64,000 nt of DNA from Bryobacterales bacterium. GTDB lineage: Bacteria; Acidobacteriota; Terriglobia; Bryobacterales; Bryobacteraceae. The translations under genes and the position numbers were made by a program. Shown here in pieces: positions 17,517-26,834 of the stretch (the stretch's first letter is position 1; each line of letters starts with the position of its first letter). The stretch covers positions 45,322-109,321 of the forward strand of contig JADLDI010000145.1 in NCBI GenBank assembly GCA_020846745.1, in the 5' to 3' direction. Below the pieces are notes generated by a model. The model saw nothing but the letters and a program-made list of their open reading frames with translations. It ran no database searches and had not been told where the DNA came from.

Positions 17517-18208
17517 TCGGCATCTCTTCACGCCAGGCCGTCGCGGCACTGATCCTGTTCGGCCTCTCGTTCGGTTTCGTTGAAGCCTCAGTAGTCGTTT
17601 ACCTTCGGCACCTCACCGCCCCCTTCCGCGAAGCGGCAGGTCTCGCGCCCTACGACCTGTTCCCACTCCTGGTAGGCCGGGAGCTCCGGGCCCATCCCGT
17701 AATCAACCGGATTGAGCACATCGAACTGATCCGCGAAGTGGCAACCCTACTGATGCTCTGGGCAGCCGGGATGGCGATCGGCCGAACACCCACCGCGCGC
17801 TTCGCCGCCTTCCTGGTGGCCTTCGGCTGGTGGGACATCTTCTTTTACCTGGGCTTGAAGCTCACCATCGGCTGGCCCGCCTCCATCATGACCCCCGACA
17901 TCCTCTTTCTGGTTCCCGTGCCCTGGTGGGGTCCGGTTCTGTCGCCCGTCCTCGCCGCCGCCGTCATGGTCATCTTCGGCACGCTCTATCTCTACCGCCC
18001 GTTCGAAGTCCGGCCCATCCACTGGACCGGAATCCTCGGCGGCGGACTGGTGATGGTAGGAGCCTTTGCCTGGGACGCCAAAGCCCTGCTCGCCGGCGCA
18101 GTCCCGCAACAATTCAACTGGCCGTTGTACTTCTGCGGATTGACCCTCTGCCTCGCCGCCGGCGCACATGCTACTCGCCGCCTGTCACGCCAGCAATTCA
18201 ATCCTTGA
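17513..18208 (+). CDS. Multi-pass membrane protein of unknown function
   Basis: From the ATG at 17513 (ATGA overlap with the preceding gene) the product is 231 residues with about six hydrophobic helices: near residues 9-28, 78-92, 96-118, 130-165 in two passes, 176-192 and 202-220. The loop RIEHIELIREVATLLMLWAAG between helices contains charged residues. I recognise no enzyme motif. Coupled translation suggests a joint role with the exported protein before it. Confidence 0.7.
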   Translation: MIGISSRQAVAALILFGLSFGFVEASVVVYLRHLTAPFREAAGLAPYDLFPLLVGRELRAHPVINRIEHIELIREVATLLMLWAAGMAIGRTPTARFAAFLVAFGWWDIFFYLGLKLTIGWPASIMTPDILFLVPVPWWGPVLSPVLAAAVMVIFGTLYLYRPFEVRPIHWTGILGGGLVMVGAFAWDAKALLAGAVPQQFNWPLYFCGLTLCLAAGAHATRRLSRQQFNP

Positions 18209-18277
18209 GAGAAGTCAACACCTCCCGCCCTTGCGCTATCGAACTCTTGAGTCCGGTATCCTGGATGAGGGCGCCCT

Positions 18278-18604
18278 ATGAGTCTGGAACAAGCCATCCT
18301 CGACAAGGTCCGCCGCCTCCCCCCGGTGATGCAGGAGGAAGTGCTGCGCTACGCTGATAGACTGCAGCGCGACAGCGGGGCAAAGATCGTCCCGTCGCCC
18401 GATCGCACGCGCGAGATGAGGTGGATTGATGAACATCGAGCTGCCTACGCCGGTCAATGGGTCGCGGTCGAGGGTGATCGCCTGATCGCCGCCGGAGTAG
18501 ATCCCCTGGAAGTCTTTGCCGTCGCCCGAGAGCATGGCGTCCCGACTCCGTTCGTCGTACATGTACGTCCTGAAGATCCCCTGCCTTTCGTGCCTGGCTG
18601 GTAA
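18278..18604 (+). CDS. Small DUF2281/DUF5678-like protein
   Basis: 108 residues. The N-terminus SLEQAILDKVRRLPP resembles the DUF2281 segment seen in small antitoxin-like proteins. The C-terminal part WIDEHRAAYAGQWVAVEGDRLIAAG resembles DUF5678, which often accompanies a retropepsin-like partner. The gene is two bases from the following aspartic protease gene, implying co-translation. The function is unknown; it could be a specificity or inhibitor subunit for the protease. Confidence 0.72.
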   Translation: MSLEQAILDKVRRLPPVMQEEVLRYADRLQRDSGAKIVPSPDRTREMRWIDEHRAAYAGQWVAVEGDRLIAAGVDPLEVFAVAREHGVPTPFVVHVRPEDPLPFVPGW

Positions 18605-18606
18605 GA

Positions 18607-19014
18607 ATGCCCGTCTCGCTAGAGTTCGATAGATCCCACTCTTATGCCGACGCAGGCGACGGCATCACCGTCCCGATCACGCTCCGTATGGGGCGGCAAT
18701 CAGTTGAACTCCTGGCGAAACTCGACACGGGCGCCGCGCATTGCATTTTCGAGCGCAGTTATGCCGAGATGCTTGGCGTCGACGTCGAGTCCGGTCGCGT
18801 TCAGCGATTTAGAACAGTTGCCGGATCATTCGCGGCGCATGAACACGAGATCACGATCCAAACACTCGGCATTGAGTTTTCGGCGACCGTGTTCTTCGCT
18901 CAGGATGCGGCATTTAACCGAAACTTCCTCGGCCGGTCCGGTTGGCTGGACCGCCTTCGAATCGCGATCATCGACTACGACCGGGAACTCCACTTCAGCC
19001 CGTACGGTTCATAG
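18607..19014 (+). CDS. Retropepsin-like aspartic protease (clan AA)
   Basis: 135 residues, the size of a single retroviral-type protease subunit, so a homodimer would be needed to form the active site. The catalytic loop reads LAKLDTGAAHCIF, a good D-T/S-G-A match at about residue 37, preceded by a hydrophobic strand. The C-terminal LGRSGWLDRLRIAIIDYD contains the second conserved strand with G and D. It follows a DUF5678-like gene. Substrate unknown; cytoplasmic, since no signal peptide is visible. Confidence 0.78.
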   Translation: MPVSLEFDRSHSYADAGDGITVPITLRMGRQSVELLAKLDTGAAHCIFERSYAEMLGVDVESGRVQRFRTVAGSFAAHEHEITIQTLGIEFSATVFFAQDAAFNRNFLGRSGWLDRLRIAIIDYDRELHFSPYGS

Positions 19015-19030
19015 GGGGCGGCAGAGTTGA

Positions 19031-20020
19031 CTACGGCACCGTAACCAGCATCGCCGGGTCCGGACCCGCGCCCTTCTCCGTCTTGAACTGCCCGATCAGC
19101 TTCCGCTCCGGCACTGAAATCAGGTACACCGTATCCGCCTCTTCCGCCGAAGCGAGCGCGGTCTTCCCATCGGCCGCGATCGACATCGAGATCGGCTGAC
19201 CTTCCACCTGGATGAACGCCGTCTGCCGCCGAGTCTCCGTGTCCGCGAACCCGATTCGGTTGTCGTTCATCAGCGCGTAGACAAGGGTCCGGCCATCCGG
19301 CGTCACCGCCAGCCGCACAGGACCCCGGCCAGTCCGAATTTCGCCGATCGCCCCCTGCCGCGCGGTATCCACCACCGTAATTGACGCCGAGTCGCGATTG
19401 GCCACATAGAGCAGGTCGCCCGAAGGGGATAGCACGCTGCCCTCCGGACGGTCGCCCGCAGGAATGGTCTTCACCATACCTGTCGTCAACTGGACGACCG
19501 AGAGGTAGGCCGCCCCGCTATTGCTCACGAACGCATACTCCGCGCCGGACTTGCCAGGGCCGAACGACACCATATGCGTCGTCTTCCCGTTCGGATTGAA
19601 GCGCCGAATCACCTTCCGCTCTTCGGCATCGATCAACAGCAACTGGTCCGGAGCCTCCGCCGTCACGGCCAGGTAATTTCTTACAGGATCCAGCGAGATC
19701 CCATGCGGCCGGCGATAATTGCCCGTTGAAATCGTCTTCACACGCTTGCGCGCCGCGATATCCACCACGCTGATGGTATTGCCGCCCGCGCCCGGATTCT
19801 CTACGCGCATCGTGCCGTTATCGGTAATGTAGGCGAACTTGCCGTCTTTCGACAGCACCATCTCGTGCGGATGCTGCCCCACCGGCACTTTCGCCAGTAA
19901 CTGGCCGTCGCGCGTGTAGTAACCGAGCGCATTCGCGCCCTTCAGCAACACCAGCACCACCTGCTGCTCAGCCATCAGCGAGCAGGCACACATCGACAGT
20001 AGGGCGGCCCAACGGAGCAT
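19031..20020 (-). CDS. Secreted YVTN/YncE-type beta-propeller protein
   Basis: About 329 residues from the ATG at 20020, which gives the signal peptide MLRWAALLSMCACSLMA. Repeated blades read like YVTN repeats: HPHEMVLSKDGKFAYITDNG, DRPEGSVLSPSGDLLYVANR and GPVRLAVTPDGRTLVYALM. Each is followed by a 'VVD' strand. Such propellers are periplasmic or extracellular scaffolds of mostly unknown function. An alternative ATG at 20068 would add a charged stretch before the signal and overlap the divergent glycosyltransferase. Confidence 0.82.
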   Translation of the reverse strand: MLRWAALLSMCACSLMAEQQVVLVLLKGANALGYYTRDGQLLAKVPVGQHPHEMVLSKDGKFAYITDNGTMRVENPGAGGNTISVVDIAARKRVKTISTGNYRRPHGISLDPVRNYLAVTAEAPDQLLLIDAEERKVIRRFNPNGKTTHMVSFGPGKSGAEYAFVSNSGAAYLSVVQLTTGMVKTIPAGDRPEGSVLSPSGDLLYVANRDSASITVVDTARQGAIGEIRTGRGPVRLAVTPDGRTLVYALMNDNRIGFADTETRRQTAFIQVEGQPISMSIAADGKTALASAEEADTVYLISVPERKLIGQFKTEKGAGPDPAMLVTVP

Positions 20021-20077
20021 AAAGATAAATGATGTCACAGCGGAACCCTTGCCAGCTTGGGGTACCATAAGGTTTCC

Positions 20078-20995
20078 ATGCCGGACCAGCAGCAGGCTGA
20101 AGCACCGCCTTCACTCGTCGTCTCCATCGTCATCGTCAGTTACAACAACGCTCCCGCCTTGCGGCGCTGCCTCGCCGCGCTCGAAGCCTCGCCGGACCGG
20201 CCGCAGACAGAAATCATTGTCGTCGACAACGGCTCCCGCGACGGTTCCCAGGCCATCGACTCCGAATTCTCCGGCGTCACCGTCCTCCGCCTGCCGCATC
20301 ACTGCGGTTTAACCAAGCCCCGCAACATCGGCATCCGCACGGCTAAGGGCGAATTCATTCTCCTTCTCTCGCCTGCCGTCGCCCTGGAACCCGGTGTTCC
20401 GTTGAAACTGGCGGAACGGCTTGAGCAGGATACGACCGCGCTTGCCGTCATGCCGCTGATAGTGGACGAGTCGGGCGACACAGTCACTAAGGTCCGCCGG
20501 CTTCCGTCCGCCGACCAGGCCAAACGCTACTGGCGCGACCCGGCCGGACTGCCCACCGTCCCGCTCGACACGGATTGGGATCTGCACGACGGCCTGGCCA
20601 TCCTGCTGCGCAAGCGCTCCATCCAGAGCATCAACTTTCTCGACGAGAAGTATGGCGAATATTGGATCGACGTCGAACTGGCATACCAGATCCGCCGTGC
20701 CGGGAAAAAGATCGCACTCCAGCAGGACCTTCGAGGCGCCTATCAACCCGCCGGCCAAATCCTCTCGCGCGACTCGGCGATTCGCGCCTGCTTTGCCGCC
20801 GATGCCGCCAACGGAGCTGCCGTCTATTTAGGCAAACGCTTCGGCTTCATGAGCGGCCTGATGTTCCGCATCCAGATGACCCTGATCGCGCTCCTGCAAA
20901 TGCTCACCTTTCAGGACCCCGGCTACGCGGCCGCGATGCTAAGCCGGCTAACGAGCAGCTACAAGATCGACGGCACGACAAACCAGTTCAACTGA
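20078..20995 (+). CDS. Family 2 glycosyltransferase
   Basis: About 305 residues with a GT-A domain: VSIVIVSYNNAPALRRCLAAL, IIVVDNGSRDGS and the conserved PRNIGIRTAKGEFILLLSPAV. The last segment replaces the usual NPD/DxD with LLSPAV, which is weak. A C-terminal hydrophobic stretch (MFRIQMTLIALLQMLTF) may anchor the protein in the membrane. The start is set at ATG 20078; ATG 20057 is also in frame. Probably part of the surface polysaccharide set, though separated by the divergent propeller gene. Confidence 0.82.
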   Translation: MPDQQQAEAPPSLVVSIVIVSYNNAPALRRCLAALEASPDRPQTEIIVVDNGSRDGSQAIDSEFSGVTVLRLPHHCGLTKPRNIGIRTAKGEFILLLSPAVALEPGVPLKLAERLEQDTTALAVMPLIVDESGDTVTKVRRLPSADQAKRYWRDPAGLPTVPLDTDWDLHDGLAILLRKRSIQSINFLDEKYGEYWIDVELAYQIRRAGKKIALQQDLRGAYQPAGQILSRDSAIRACFAADAANGAAVYLGKRFGFMSGLMFRIQMTLIALLQMLTFQDPGYAAAMLSRLTSSYKIDGTTNQFN

Positions 20996-21039
20996 GCGGA
21001 GCGCAGACGTTGTGCGGCAGCTCAGCCCCCGTCCGCCGT

Positions 21040-21669
21040 TCACCGCAACGCGGTCACGACTTCCGACGGCATCGGCCCTCGCAACAATCTGCGTTCGACG
21101 TTTTGAAAGCCCGCGTCCTTCGTCATTCCCAACAGATACACCGGCCGGCACGCTCCGAGCAGATAAGCCACCACGAACCGCGGCAGCGACTGATAGACCC
21201 GCTCCATCAACTGCCACCGCGACGGGTCCCGCTTTGTCATGTTCAGCAGGACCGCTCTGCCGCCTGGCCGCAGTATGCGATGAATTTCCCGCAGCGTCGC
21301 GGGAATGTCCGCCAGCGGCAGCAGATCCAGAACATAGGCGCTGAACACTACATCGAACGAGCCATTAGCTACCGGGAGTTGGCGCGTATCCGCCTCCAGG
21401 CGACAGCCGGAACCGCGCCGCAGCATCTGATGAGACAGGTCGATGCCGACTACAAATCCCTCGGGGCCCACCATCTCCCGCATCCGCTTCGCCACTCTGC
21501 CAGGACCGCAACCGATGTCCGCCACCCGCTCACCAGGCTGTAAACCCGCCATCGCCAGCGCCTCCAGCCGCGGACCGTGTTCGAGCGGCGCCACCCAGTC
21601 GTAGCAATGGCTCCATACGTCGTACGCCCGGCGCAGAAGCTTCGTGCTGATTGTATGTTCGATGACCAT
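21040..21669 (-). CDS. Class I SAM-dependent methyltransferase (UbiE-like)
   Basis: 209 residues. Motif I is VADIGCGPGRVAKRM, then VVGIDLSHQML, the post-I strand LPVANGSFDVVFSAYVLDLL and IHRILRPGGRAVLLNMT. The N-terminus (AYDVWSHCYDWVAPLEHGPR) resembles UbiE/COQ5-like methyltransferases acting on lipids or quinones. The substrate cannot be inferred. Convergent with the preceding glycosyltransferase (44 bases between ends). Confidence 0.83.
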   Translation of the reverse strand: MVIEHTISTKLLRRAYDVWSHCYDWVAPLEHGPRLEALAMAGLQPGERVADIGCGPGRVAKRMREMVGPEGFVVGIDLSHQMLRRGSGCRLEADTRQLPVANGSFDVVFSAYVLDLLPLADIPATLREIHRILRPGGRAVLLNMTKRDPSRWQLMERVYQSLPRFVVAYLLGACRPVYLLGMTKDAGFQNVERRLLRGPMPSEVVTALR

Positions 21670-21718
21670 TGCGTTTATTCACCCAACCGGGTTCTGCAAA
21701 ATTTGTAAATCCCTCCGG

Positions 21719-21737
21719 ACCCGGAAACGTTCCGGGT
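21719..21737. promoter_or_regulatory. Perfect inverted repeat in divergent intergenic region
   Basis: ACCCGGAA-ACG-TTCCGGGT is an 8-bp perfect stem with a 3-nt loop, midway between the divergent methyltransferase and the exported-protein gene. No T-run follows on either side, so an operator is more likely than a terminator. It is 24 bases upstream of the ATG at 21761. Confidence 0.4.
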
Positions 21738-21760
21738 GCTTCGCGTCATCTTAAAAATAT

Positions 21761-22453
21761 ATGTTGTGCCTCCGGACCCTGGGCTTGGTAGTCGTGTCCT
21801 TATCGGCTTTGCCGGCGCAACCAGGCGACGGCCCCCCGGTTCAACCTGTTTCTCCTGAAAATCTTTCCCCGGGCGACAAGCGAATTATGGGTGTACTGCC
21901 CAACTATAAGACAGTTCCCGATTCGTCGGCGCCCTACGCGCCCATCAGGAGCCGCCAAAAACTCTTCATCGCCTTCCACGACTCGTTCGACATGCCCATG
22001 TTTGGAGTAGCAGGCGTCTACGCCGGCATCGCCCAGTTGAGCGATCAGTACCCGGCTTGGGGCCAGGGTCTCGGCGGCTACGCCAGGCGGTATGGAGCGG
22101 CGATGGCCGACCAGGCGATCGGTAATTACATGACCGAAGCCATTCTGCCCATCGCTTTGCATCATGACCCGCGCTATTTTCGCCTCGGCCAAGGCAGCGC
22201 GTTCCGGCGCGTAACTCATGCCGTGAGTTGGGTGATCGTCAACCGCAACGACAAGGGCCGCCTGATGTTTAATGCGCCCGAAATTCTCGGAACCGCCGGC
22301 ACCGTCGGCATCGCCTCGCTCTACTACCCCAGTGCCGACCGTAACCTCCACCAAATGTCCGTCCGCTTCGGCACCCAGGTCGCCTTCGACGCCGGTTCGA
22401 GCGCCCTCAAAGAGTACTGGCCCGATATCCGGAAGAAGCTCTTTCATAAGTAG
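21761..22453 (+). CDS. Exported protein of unknown function (acidobacterial type)
   Basis: 230 residues with a signal peptide ending near ALPAQ. The mature part contains IMGVLPNYKTVPDSSAPYAP, LFIAFHDSFDMPMFGVAGVYAGIAQ and AVSWVIVNRNDKGRLMFNAPEILG. Alternating hydrophobic/aromatic residues and the FDAGSSALKEYWPDI end suggest an envelope protein. I cannot name a function. No ribosome site is visible before the ATG; the upstream sequence CTTAAAAATAT could be a -10 of a nearly leaderless message. Confidence 0.72.
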   Translation: MLCLRTLGLVVVSLSALPAQPGDGPPVQPVSPENLSPGDKRIMGVLPNYKTVPDSSAPYAPIRSRQKLFIAFHDSFDMPMFGVAGVYAGIAQLSDQYPAWGQGLGGYARRYGAAMADQAIGNYMTEAILPIALHHDPRYFRLGQGSAFRRVTHAVSWVIVNRNDKGRLMFNAPEILGTAGTVGIASLYYPSADRNLHQMSVRFGTQVAFDAGSSALKEYWPDIRKKLFHK

Positions 22454-22461
22454 GCGGCTAC

Positions 22462-23736
22462 CTACCGCAAGCGTCCCACCTGATAGTCCAACAACGCCCG
22501 TTGTGCGAAATAGTCGTACTTCGCCGTAGCTGTGCGAATCTCGGCGTTGGTCGCGTTTAACTGCGCCTGGCTCACTTCGACAAATGAGCTGAGTCCCAGT
22601 TTGTAGCGCTCTTGCGCCAAGTCGAGCGAAAGCTGCGCCTGTTCGAGCAACTGGCGCGTCAACGCCAGGTTCTGATAGGCGGTGTCGACGTGCAGCGCGG
22701 ACACTGTGACATCGCGCGCAATCGTATTGGCCAGGTCGCGCGCGCGCTGGTCGACTACCTGCGCGCGCAGGTCCGCCTCCGCCTGCCGCGCTTTGAACAG
22801 GTACCCATTAAAAACCGGCACCGTGATGCTCAGCCCCGCCGCGGCATAGCGGCCCTTCATGCGATCGTCATGCGCCGGCGCGCCGCCAAACGCTGCATAG
22901 GCGCCCACACTTGGGCGGTTCAACGCCTGCTCCGCCTTGACCTGCCGGCGCGCGGCTTCCACCTCTAACCGGACGGCGGCCAGTTCAGGCCGTTTGCCGA
23001 CTGCTTCATCGATCAGGGCCTCTACCTGCGGCGCCGGCGCTTCAGCACCCGTGACGTCGTCGAGCGTTAACGGCTGCGGCCGTGGATAGCCCATAGCGGA
23101 CGAAAGTGTCGCCAGTGCCGCTTGATACTCATTGCGGGCGGAGGCCGCCAGTATCTTCGCTTCCGCCAGGTTCACCTCGGCGAACGTGACATCGAGGCCC
23201 GACTTTAACTTCGCCTGCGCCAGCGCGCCCACCTGATCCGCCAGCACCTGCCGCGCCTGTACCGTCTGTTCCGCCACGCGCTGCACCGCTTGCGTCCGAA
23301 GTGCGGTGAAGTAAGCCTGGTACACCGCCAGCGCCACCTGTGCGCGTGTCGCCTGCACATACTCCCGCTGCGACTGTTCGCGCAGCCGCGAGGCCGCCAC
23401 CAGATTCGATGTACGGCCGAAGTCCGTCAGCATCTGCCCGATTGTGCCGCCCATGCCGAGGCGGCTGATGATGATCGGATTGTTTAATGCGCCGGCGGCG
23501 ATACGGCCCTCAGGCGCGGCGCCCACACCCGTCATCGCCGCTGAGATAACCGGGTAATAATTCGACCGGATCTGCGTGGTGATCTCACCCGCCGCGAGTG
23601 CCGTCAGAAAATCGGCGCTCACGCGCGGATTGTTCTTCAACGCAGTATTCACGGCCTCTTCGAGGGTCACCCGCGCCGGGGCTTGAGCGAATGCCACAAC
23701 GCCGAACAACGTGAATGCTATAAAAGGACGCTTCAT
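22462..23736 (-). CDS. TolC-family outer membrane efflux protein
   Basis: 424 residues with a signal peptide (MKRPFIAFTLFGVVAFAQ). Two long helical repeats typical of the TolC/OEP fold are visible: VTLEEAVNTALKNNPRV with EVNLAEAKILAASARNEYQ, and KRPELAAVRLEVEAARRQVK with LDLAQERYKLGLSSFVEVSQAQ. It forms the outer membrane channel for the RND pump encoded upstream. Its start overlaps the pump stop by 4 bases. Confidence 0.92.
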   Translation of the reverse strand: MKRPFIAFTLFGVVAFAQAPARVTLEEAVNTALKNNPRVSADFLTALAAGEITTQIRSNYYPVISAAMTGVGAAPEGRIAAGALNNPIIISRLGMGGTIGQMLTDFGRTSNLVAASRLREQSQREYVQATRAQVALAVYQAYFTALRTQAVQRVAEQTVQARQVLADQVGALAQAKLKSGLDVTFAEVNLAEAKILAASARNEYQAALATLSSAMGYPRPQPLTLDDVTGAEAPAPQVEALIDEAVGKRPELAAVRLEVEAARRQVKAEQALNRPSVGAYAAFGGAPAHDDRMKGRYAAAGLSITVPVFNGYLFKARQAEADLRAQVVDQRARDLANTIARDVTVSALHVDTAYQNLALTRQLLEQAQLSLDLAQERYKLGLSSFVEVSQAQLNATNAEIRTATAKYDYFAQRALLDYQVGRLR

Positions 23737-26700
23737 TGCGCGTAGCTCCTGCGGCCGTACACCAACAAGTACGCGGCTGGAACGATAAAGATGGTGGTCG
23801 CAAGCGACACCGCAAGTCCGCCGAGAATGGCACGGGCCAGCGGCGCGTACGCCTCGCTACCCGTGCCGAGCTTGAGCGCCATCGGCAGCAAACCGAGCAG
23901 CGTCGCGAGCGATGTCATGAGCACCGGCCGCAGCCGGATGCGGCACGCCAGCGCCACTGCCTCACGAACCGCCATCCCGTCGTCGCGCAAACGATGCGTG
24001 AACTCGACAATCAGAATACTGTTCGACACTACAATCCCGACCATCATCACAATGCCCATCAGCGACTGCACGTTCAGTGTTGTCCCGCTCGCCCACAGCG
24101 TAACCAGCACACCCGTCAACCCCGTCGGTACAGCCAGCAGAATCAGAATCGGATCGAGGAAGCTCTTAAACTGCGCCACCAGGATCAGGTAGAGCAGCAC
24201 CAGCGCGAGTAGCAGTCCCAACCCGAAGCTGGTGAACGAAGCACGCATCCCCTGCACCATGCCGCGCAGGTTGACACGCACACCGTCCGGCACGTCCATC
24301 TTGGCGATCAGCCCGTCGATCTGGTTTGCAACGCGTCCCAAGTCTTCGCCCTCCAGGCCGACAAATACGTCGATGATGCGGCTGAGTTGGTAATGGTCCA
24401 CTTCGGTCGGCGCTTGAAACCGGCTGATCTCGGTTACCGCATCAAGCCGGGTTGCGTTCTGCGTGACGGCCGAGCGGATCGGAATAGCCTGCACATCGCC
24501 GAGGTTGCGCACATTGGCTTCGGGGTACTGCACCGTCAGCAGGTAGTCGATGCCGCTGCGCGGATCGATCCAGAAGCTGGGCGCGATCATCGAGTTCGAC
24601 GAGAGTGCGGTAATAATGTTGCTCACCACTTCGCGCTGGCTCAGTCCCAGTTGCCCCGCGCGCTCGCGGTCGATCTCGAGCCGCAGCGCCGGATAATCGA
24701 GGTCCTGCGGGACAAACACGTCGCTGACGCCACGCAATCCACGGATCTGGTTCGCCAACTGCTGCGCCACTTTGTAGCCGGCCTGCATGTTCGACCCGCT
24801 CACCTGCACATCAATGGGCGCGGGCAACCCGAGGTTCAGCACGGCATCCACCAGTCCGCCGGACTGGAAGAACGTCGCCAGTTGCGGCATCTCGTCGCGT
24901 ATCCGGTTGCGCACGCGCCGCATGTATTCGTAGCTCCCTATCTTGTGTTCTTCATGCAAAGCCGCCTGCACAAAGGCGGTGTGCGGCGCCGAGTTGCTTG
25001 TGTAGATGGCCGAAAAGTCGGGTGTCACGCCGAGGTTCGAAACCACCATGTTCAGCTCCTCTGGTTTCACCTCGTCGCGGATGATCTGTTCCACCCGCCG
25101 CACGTACTCCTCGGTCTGCTCCACCCGGGTGCCCGACGGAGCCTTCATATTAATAAGGAACTGGCCGGCGTCGGTTCTCGGGAAAAACGCCACGCCGATC
25201 CGCGGGTAGATGAACAAGCTGGCCACGAACACGGCCAAAAGCCCCGCTACCGTCACCGCCGGCGCACGCAGAGCCATGCCGATCAGCTTGTCATAGACCT
25301 GCAATCCCTTTTCGAACTGACGGTTAAACCAGGCGTGAAACCCGCCGCCATGCGCGCCGTCGACGTGCCCTTTCAACAACCGCGAACAGTAGAGCGGAAC
25401 CACCGTCATCGCCACCACGTACGACGCAAGCAGCGCCAGCACTACCGCCAGCGCCAATGCCGTAAACAGAAAGCGGCTGACTCCATACAGAAACACCACC
25501 GGGAAGAACACGACCGCCGTGGTAAGCGTTGCCGCCAACACCGGCAGCGCTACTTCGCGGCCCCCGACCGCCGCGGCGGCCATCGGCGGTTCCGCCAGTT
25601 CCAGGTGCCGGTAGATGTTCTCGAGCACCACCACCGAGTTGTCGATCAATCGCGAAAACACCAGCGCCAGTCCGCCCAGCACCATTGTGTTTACCGACCC
25701 GCCGCCGCCCCACAACGCAATAAACGTCGCCAAAGCCGAAAGCGGAATGGAAAGGAACACTGCGACCGTCGCGCGAAAGCTGCCCAGAAACAGCATGATC
25801 ATCAGCGACGTCAGGATCAGCCCGATCGCTCCTTCGTGCAGCAGCGTCTCAATCGCCTGCCGCACGAACTGCGCCTGGTCGAACACCACCTTGGTCCCAA
25901 TTTCGCGCGGCACGTCCACCAGCTTCGACACGGCGGCGCGAATCCCATCCACCACCGATATGGTGTTGGTGTCGCCGCCCTGCTTCAAAATCGGCAGGTA
26001 CACCGCGCGGTCTCCGTCCACGCGAACCACGTTGTACTGGATCTGCGCATCGTCCTTGGCCGTCCCGATGTCGCTTAAACGCACCACCGCCTGCGGCGTC
26101 GCCTTAACCGGTACGCTGTTCAGGTCGCGCACACTCGAAACCAGGCTATTGGTAAAAATGCTGTAGTCGTACGGCCCGATCTTCGCGCTGCCCGATGGCA
26201 GAATCACGTTCGAATCGTTCACCGCGCGGACCACGTCCATCGGGCTCAGCGAATACGCTTCCAGCTTCATCGGATCGACGTAGATCATCACCTGCCGGTA
26301 CTTGCCGCCAAACGGCTGGGGAACCGACGCGCCCGGCACGCTCGCGATCTGGTTTCTAATCGTGTACTGGCCGATGTCGCGCAAGTTCGCTTCGTTCACT
26401 CCCTCGCCTTTGACGGTCACCAGGCAAACCGGAAGCGATGAAGCGTCGAATTTCAGCACCACCGGCGGAAGGGTTCCAGGCGGCAGACGCCGTAACTGCG
26501 CCATCGCCAGATTCGATATGTTACCCACCGCCGCATCCGGATCGACGCCTGGCTGAAAGTACACCTTGATCAGGCTCACGCCCGGCAGCGATCTCGACTC
26601 GATATGTTCCACACCGCTTGCGAGCGTGAAGAACCGTTCAAAGCGCGAAGTGATATTGGTCTCGATCTGCTGCGCCGGCATGCCGCTGTAGAAGGTCGCC

Positions 26701-26834
26701 ACCACCACCACTGGGATGTTGATCGAAGGAAACATATCCACCGGCAACCGCGTCACCGCCGTGACGCCCACCACCGCCAACACCAGGCACACCACAACAA
26801 TGAAATACGGATTATCGATAGAAAACTTCGCCAT
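23733..26834 (-). CDS. RND efflux transporter permease
   Basis: 1033 residues, typical AcrB/MexB/CzcA-superfamily length. It begins in the family manner (FSIDNPYFIVVVCLVLAVVGVTAVTRLPVDMFP) and holds about 12 transmembrane helices with two large periplasmic loops. Helix 4 reads VNTMVLGGLALVFSRLIDNSVVVLENIYRH, where the usual first Asp of the D-D proton-relay pair seems replaced (FSRLIDNS instead of GI.VDDA). This resembles the hydrophobe/amphiphile branch with a variant relay. It is driven by proton flow and partners with the adaptor and TolC genes on either side. Confidence 0.92.
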   Translation of the reverse strand: MAKFSIDNPYFIVVVCLVLAVVGVTAVTRLPVDMFPSINIPVVVVATFYSGMPAQQIETNITSRFERFFTLASGVEHIESRSLPGVSLIKVYFQPGVDPDAAVGNISNLAMAQLRRLPPGTLPPVVLKFDASSLPVCLVTVKGEGVNEANLRDIGQYTIRNQIASVPGASVPQPFGGKYRQVMIYVDPMKLEAYSLSPMDVVRAVNDSNVILPSGSAKIGPYDYSIFTNSLVSSVRDLNSVPVKATPQAVVRLSDIGTAKDDAQIQYNVVRVDGDRAVYLPILKQGGDTNTISVVDGIRAAVSKLVDVPREIGTKVVFDQAQFVRQAIETLLHEGAIGLILTSLMIMLFLGSFRATVAVFLSIPLSALATFIALWGGGGSVNTMVLGGLALVFSRLIDNSVVVLENIYRHLELAEPPMAAAAVGGREVALPVLAATLTTAVVFFPVVFLYGVSRFLFTALALAVVLALLASYVVAMTVVPLYCSRLLKGHVDGAHGGGFHAWFNRQFEKGLQVYDKLIGMALRAPAVTVAGLLAVFVASLFIYPRIGVAFFPRTDAGQFLINMKAPSGTRVEQTEEYVRRVEQIIRDEVKPEELNMVVSNLGVTPDFSAIYTSNSAPHTAFVQAALHEEHKIGSYEYMRRVRNRIRDEMPQLATFFQSGGLVDAVLNLGLPAPIDVQVSGSNMQAGYKVAQQLANQIRGLRGVSDVFVPQDLDYPALRLEIDRERAGQLGLSQREVVSNIITALSSNSMIAPSFWIDPRSGIDYLLTVQYPEANVRNLGDVQAIPIRSAVTQNATRLDAVTEISRFQAPTEVDHYQLSRIIDVFVGLEGEDLGRVANQIDGLIAKMDVPDGVRVNLRGMVQGMRASFTSFGLGLLLALVLLYLILVAQFKSFLDPILILLAVPTGLTGVLVTLWASGTTLNVQSLMGIVMMVGIVVSNSILIVEFTHRLRDDGMAVREAVALACRIRLRPVLMTSLATLLGLLPMALKLGTGSEAYAPLARAILGGLAVSLATTIFIVPAAYLLVYGRRSYAQ

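Noticed and set aside
24387..26078. 563-codon plus-strand frame inside the RND pump gene
   Set aside because: Antisense shadow of a conserved gene, rich in Arg/His/Gln, without domains; a side effect of high GC.
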